Below the pieces are notes generated by a model. That model was given only the letters and a program-made list of their open reading frames with translations, made no database searches and had not been told where the DNA came from. A DNA stretch of 64,000 nucleotides from Lepidodermella squamata (taxonomy: Eukaryota; Gastrotricha), in contig JBLDXI010000009.1 of assembly GCA_047495785.1 (NCBI GenBank), forward strand, positions 1,426,001 through 1,490,000. Reading direction: 5' to 3'. Positions 62,535 to 64,000 of this stretch are shown here, in pieces (positions within the stretch are counted from its first letter, which is position 1; every line of letters begins with the position of its first letter). Both the position numbers and the translations under genes were made by a program.

Positions 62535-64000
62535 ATGTCAAACGCTGGTGGTCAAATCGTTTTTCCTAATAATGTCGATGAATCGAAGCCTGCTAGTGAA
62601 GATGGGGAATCTGAGGCTGAGCAGGTATCAGAGTCCAACGAGGCGATACCCCTGGTAACATCTCAAAAAAGGCGATATCCATCTGACGACGAAGCGCATC
62701 ACAATACGTCTGGCAGTACCCATTCTAGTGGCTTCGGCCTTCCTCCGAACATGCCAATAGTGAGCTCAGCTTTCAAGCCCGCTGTTGCTCGTGCTACCGA
62801 CGCCGTGAGTTTTTGATAATAGGGATCGAATATCCGCCACTTAGAGATGAAACGCTATTTTTCGACTGCAAACTTTGTTTGGGGTATTTTAGTTGACAGT
62901 TTTTTGTATTCCCTACAGCCCATTGACACTGAGTTGTTGACTAACGAGGTCAGAATGATGTTGCGACAAAAGGGCATGCGCCAAACTGATCTCGCGCCGT
63001 TCATGGGCTGTCGACCAGGCAGCGTGGCCGGGGTTTTTGCGAAAGCTCATTTGCCTTGGTCTCAGTTGAATGACTTCAATCGAAACGCATTTACGGCGAT
63101 GGCTAGGTGGCTTGAAAATACTAAACTTGAGGTGGCTACACAAGCTGTTTACTCAGTTACCCAATCGTCAATTTCTCCATCGCCATCGCTGCATATACCT
63201 ATCGCTGTGCCTACCGAAACGGTGTCTACGTCGGGTCGCTCACCAGTTATCACCCCACCGGAGCCTCTGCTCCAACCATGGGCGGTTGCCAGCTACTCAA
63301 AGCATCCCGGTTATTTGTTGTTTCTAGAAAACTTGCATATTGCCCTTCCTAGTCGTGGGTTGGTCTTTCAAGGCGCGAACTTATCTCTCGCGCCTGGTAA
63401 AAGGTACGGTATTGTTGGGCCGAGTGAATGCGGCGCGTCAACGTTGATGAAATTCATCGCCGCCAAAGAAGATCTGAACATTCCAGCCGATTTCAGTATT
63501 GCCTATTGCGATCTTACCTCGACTAATGATGGCGGTGACGCTTGTGATGTGCCTGAAAATCAACGGGTAATTGACCATGTTCTACAACTTGAGAAGCGCT
63601 GGACGGCCTTAAAAGCAGAAGAATCGGTGATTGAACCTATGGTGCGTCGGGGTGATCGAGATGCATTTGCGAGACTACGCTTAATTTATGAACAACTTTG
63701 CTTCCTTGGTTCCGGGGTCGGTTTTATTTATCATGCATCGCTCATTTTAAGATCATTTTCATAGGCGGCCGAGGCAAAAGCTCGTCAACTGCTCACTGGA
63801 TTGGGCTTTTCGGTAGAGTCTCAAGAAGGGTTTATGAAAGATCTGAGCTTGCGTGGTCGAAAAGTCATCGGTTTGGCCCGTGCCTTGTTCGCCGAACCTG
63901 CGTTGTTGTTGATTGATAGACCGACGAATTTGTTAGACGTCGAATCTATCGCCTGGCTTGAAACGTATTTGAAAAGTGTGTCCTTTCTCATTAATTCTCG
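62535..64000 (+). CDS. CUT domain + degenerate ABCF-like ATPase fusion (cut by right edge)
   Basis: Exons 62535-62804, 62919-63716 and 63765-63975, then a donor AAA A|gtgtgt and 25 nt of intron to the window end. The acidic N-terminus has a QKRR patch. One CUT-like domain (about 91-155: IDTELLTNEVRMML, LPWSQL, AMARWL). Then an ABCF NBD derived from the same source as the upstream gene: FQGANLSLAPGKRYGIVG, AAEAKARQLLTGLGF, GLARALFAEP. The Walker A is GPSECGAST (Ala263 replaces Lys), the Walker B is LLLIDRPTN (Arg408 replaces Glu), and the signature is LSLRG. This is a predicted pseudo-ATPase. The last visible intron is at the same position and phase as that in the upstream gene. Confidence 0.78.

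Overview
This window is nuclear DNA of a small-genome animal. Most protein-coding genes have introns of only about 48-60 nt with GT-AG ends (two are GC-AG). The five replicative histone genes end in the metazoan histone stem-loop. Other metazoan markers are several actins, NUP214, AKAP1, SERAC1, canopy, DAZAP2, ESS2 and a TTLL3/8-type tubulin glycylase. A glycylase with very short introns fits a compact ecdysozoan such as a tardigrade better than a nematode, because C. elegans lacks TTLL3. That assignment is inference, at about 0.5 confidence.

Layout. 1-3768: two tandem minus-strand microsomal CYP2-clan P450s, the first cut by the left edge. 4776-7057: a membrane-anchored GH3-family enzyme. 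7211-10115: three tandem minus-strand paralogues of an unrecognised secreted, cysteine-poor, probably GPI-anchored family. 10662-18650: a divergent actin, a secreted beta-propeller sugar enzyme, and two further actins; the latter two share gene-conversion tracts, and each of the three actins has a perfect CArG box 100-145 bp upstream. 18840-26238: a dispersed histone cluster (H4; H2A/H2B divergent; H4/H3 divergent) with an SGNH hydrolase inside it and a decayed H2B-like ORF. A Tc1/mariner-like MITE follows at 26525-26937. 27191-32298: SERAC1, a SMYD-type methyltransferase and ESS2 (minus). 33500-35404: AKAP1 (KH plus Tudor). 35405-38790: a gene-poor gap. 38791-42541: the glycylase, followed to 45855 by exons for a disordered protein that could be its alternative C-terminus. 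46843-54237: DAZAP2, NUP214 (with a long foldback in an intron) and canopy (minus). 55743-59145: ABCF1.

The most interesting region is 59379-64000. Two tandem genes just downstream of ABCF1 join CUT-type DNA-binding domains (and, in the first, an AT-hook) to a single ABCF1-like nucleotide-binding domain. Both ATPase domains are degenerate: the second has lost the Walker A lysine and the Walker B glutamate, and the first has lost the H-loop histidine and the signature motif. They look like chromatin or DNA-binding proteins built from a duplicated half of the neighbouring translation ATPase. I know of no described CUT-ABCF family.

All exon boundaries come from reading splice signals, reading frame and family conservation by eye. 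No alignments or searches were run.
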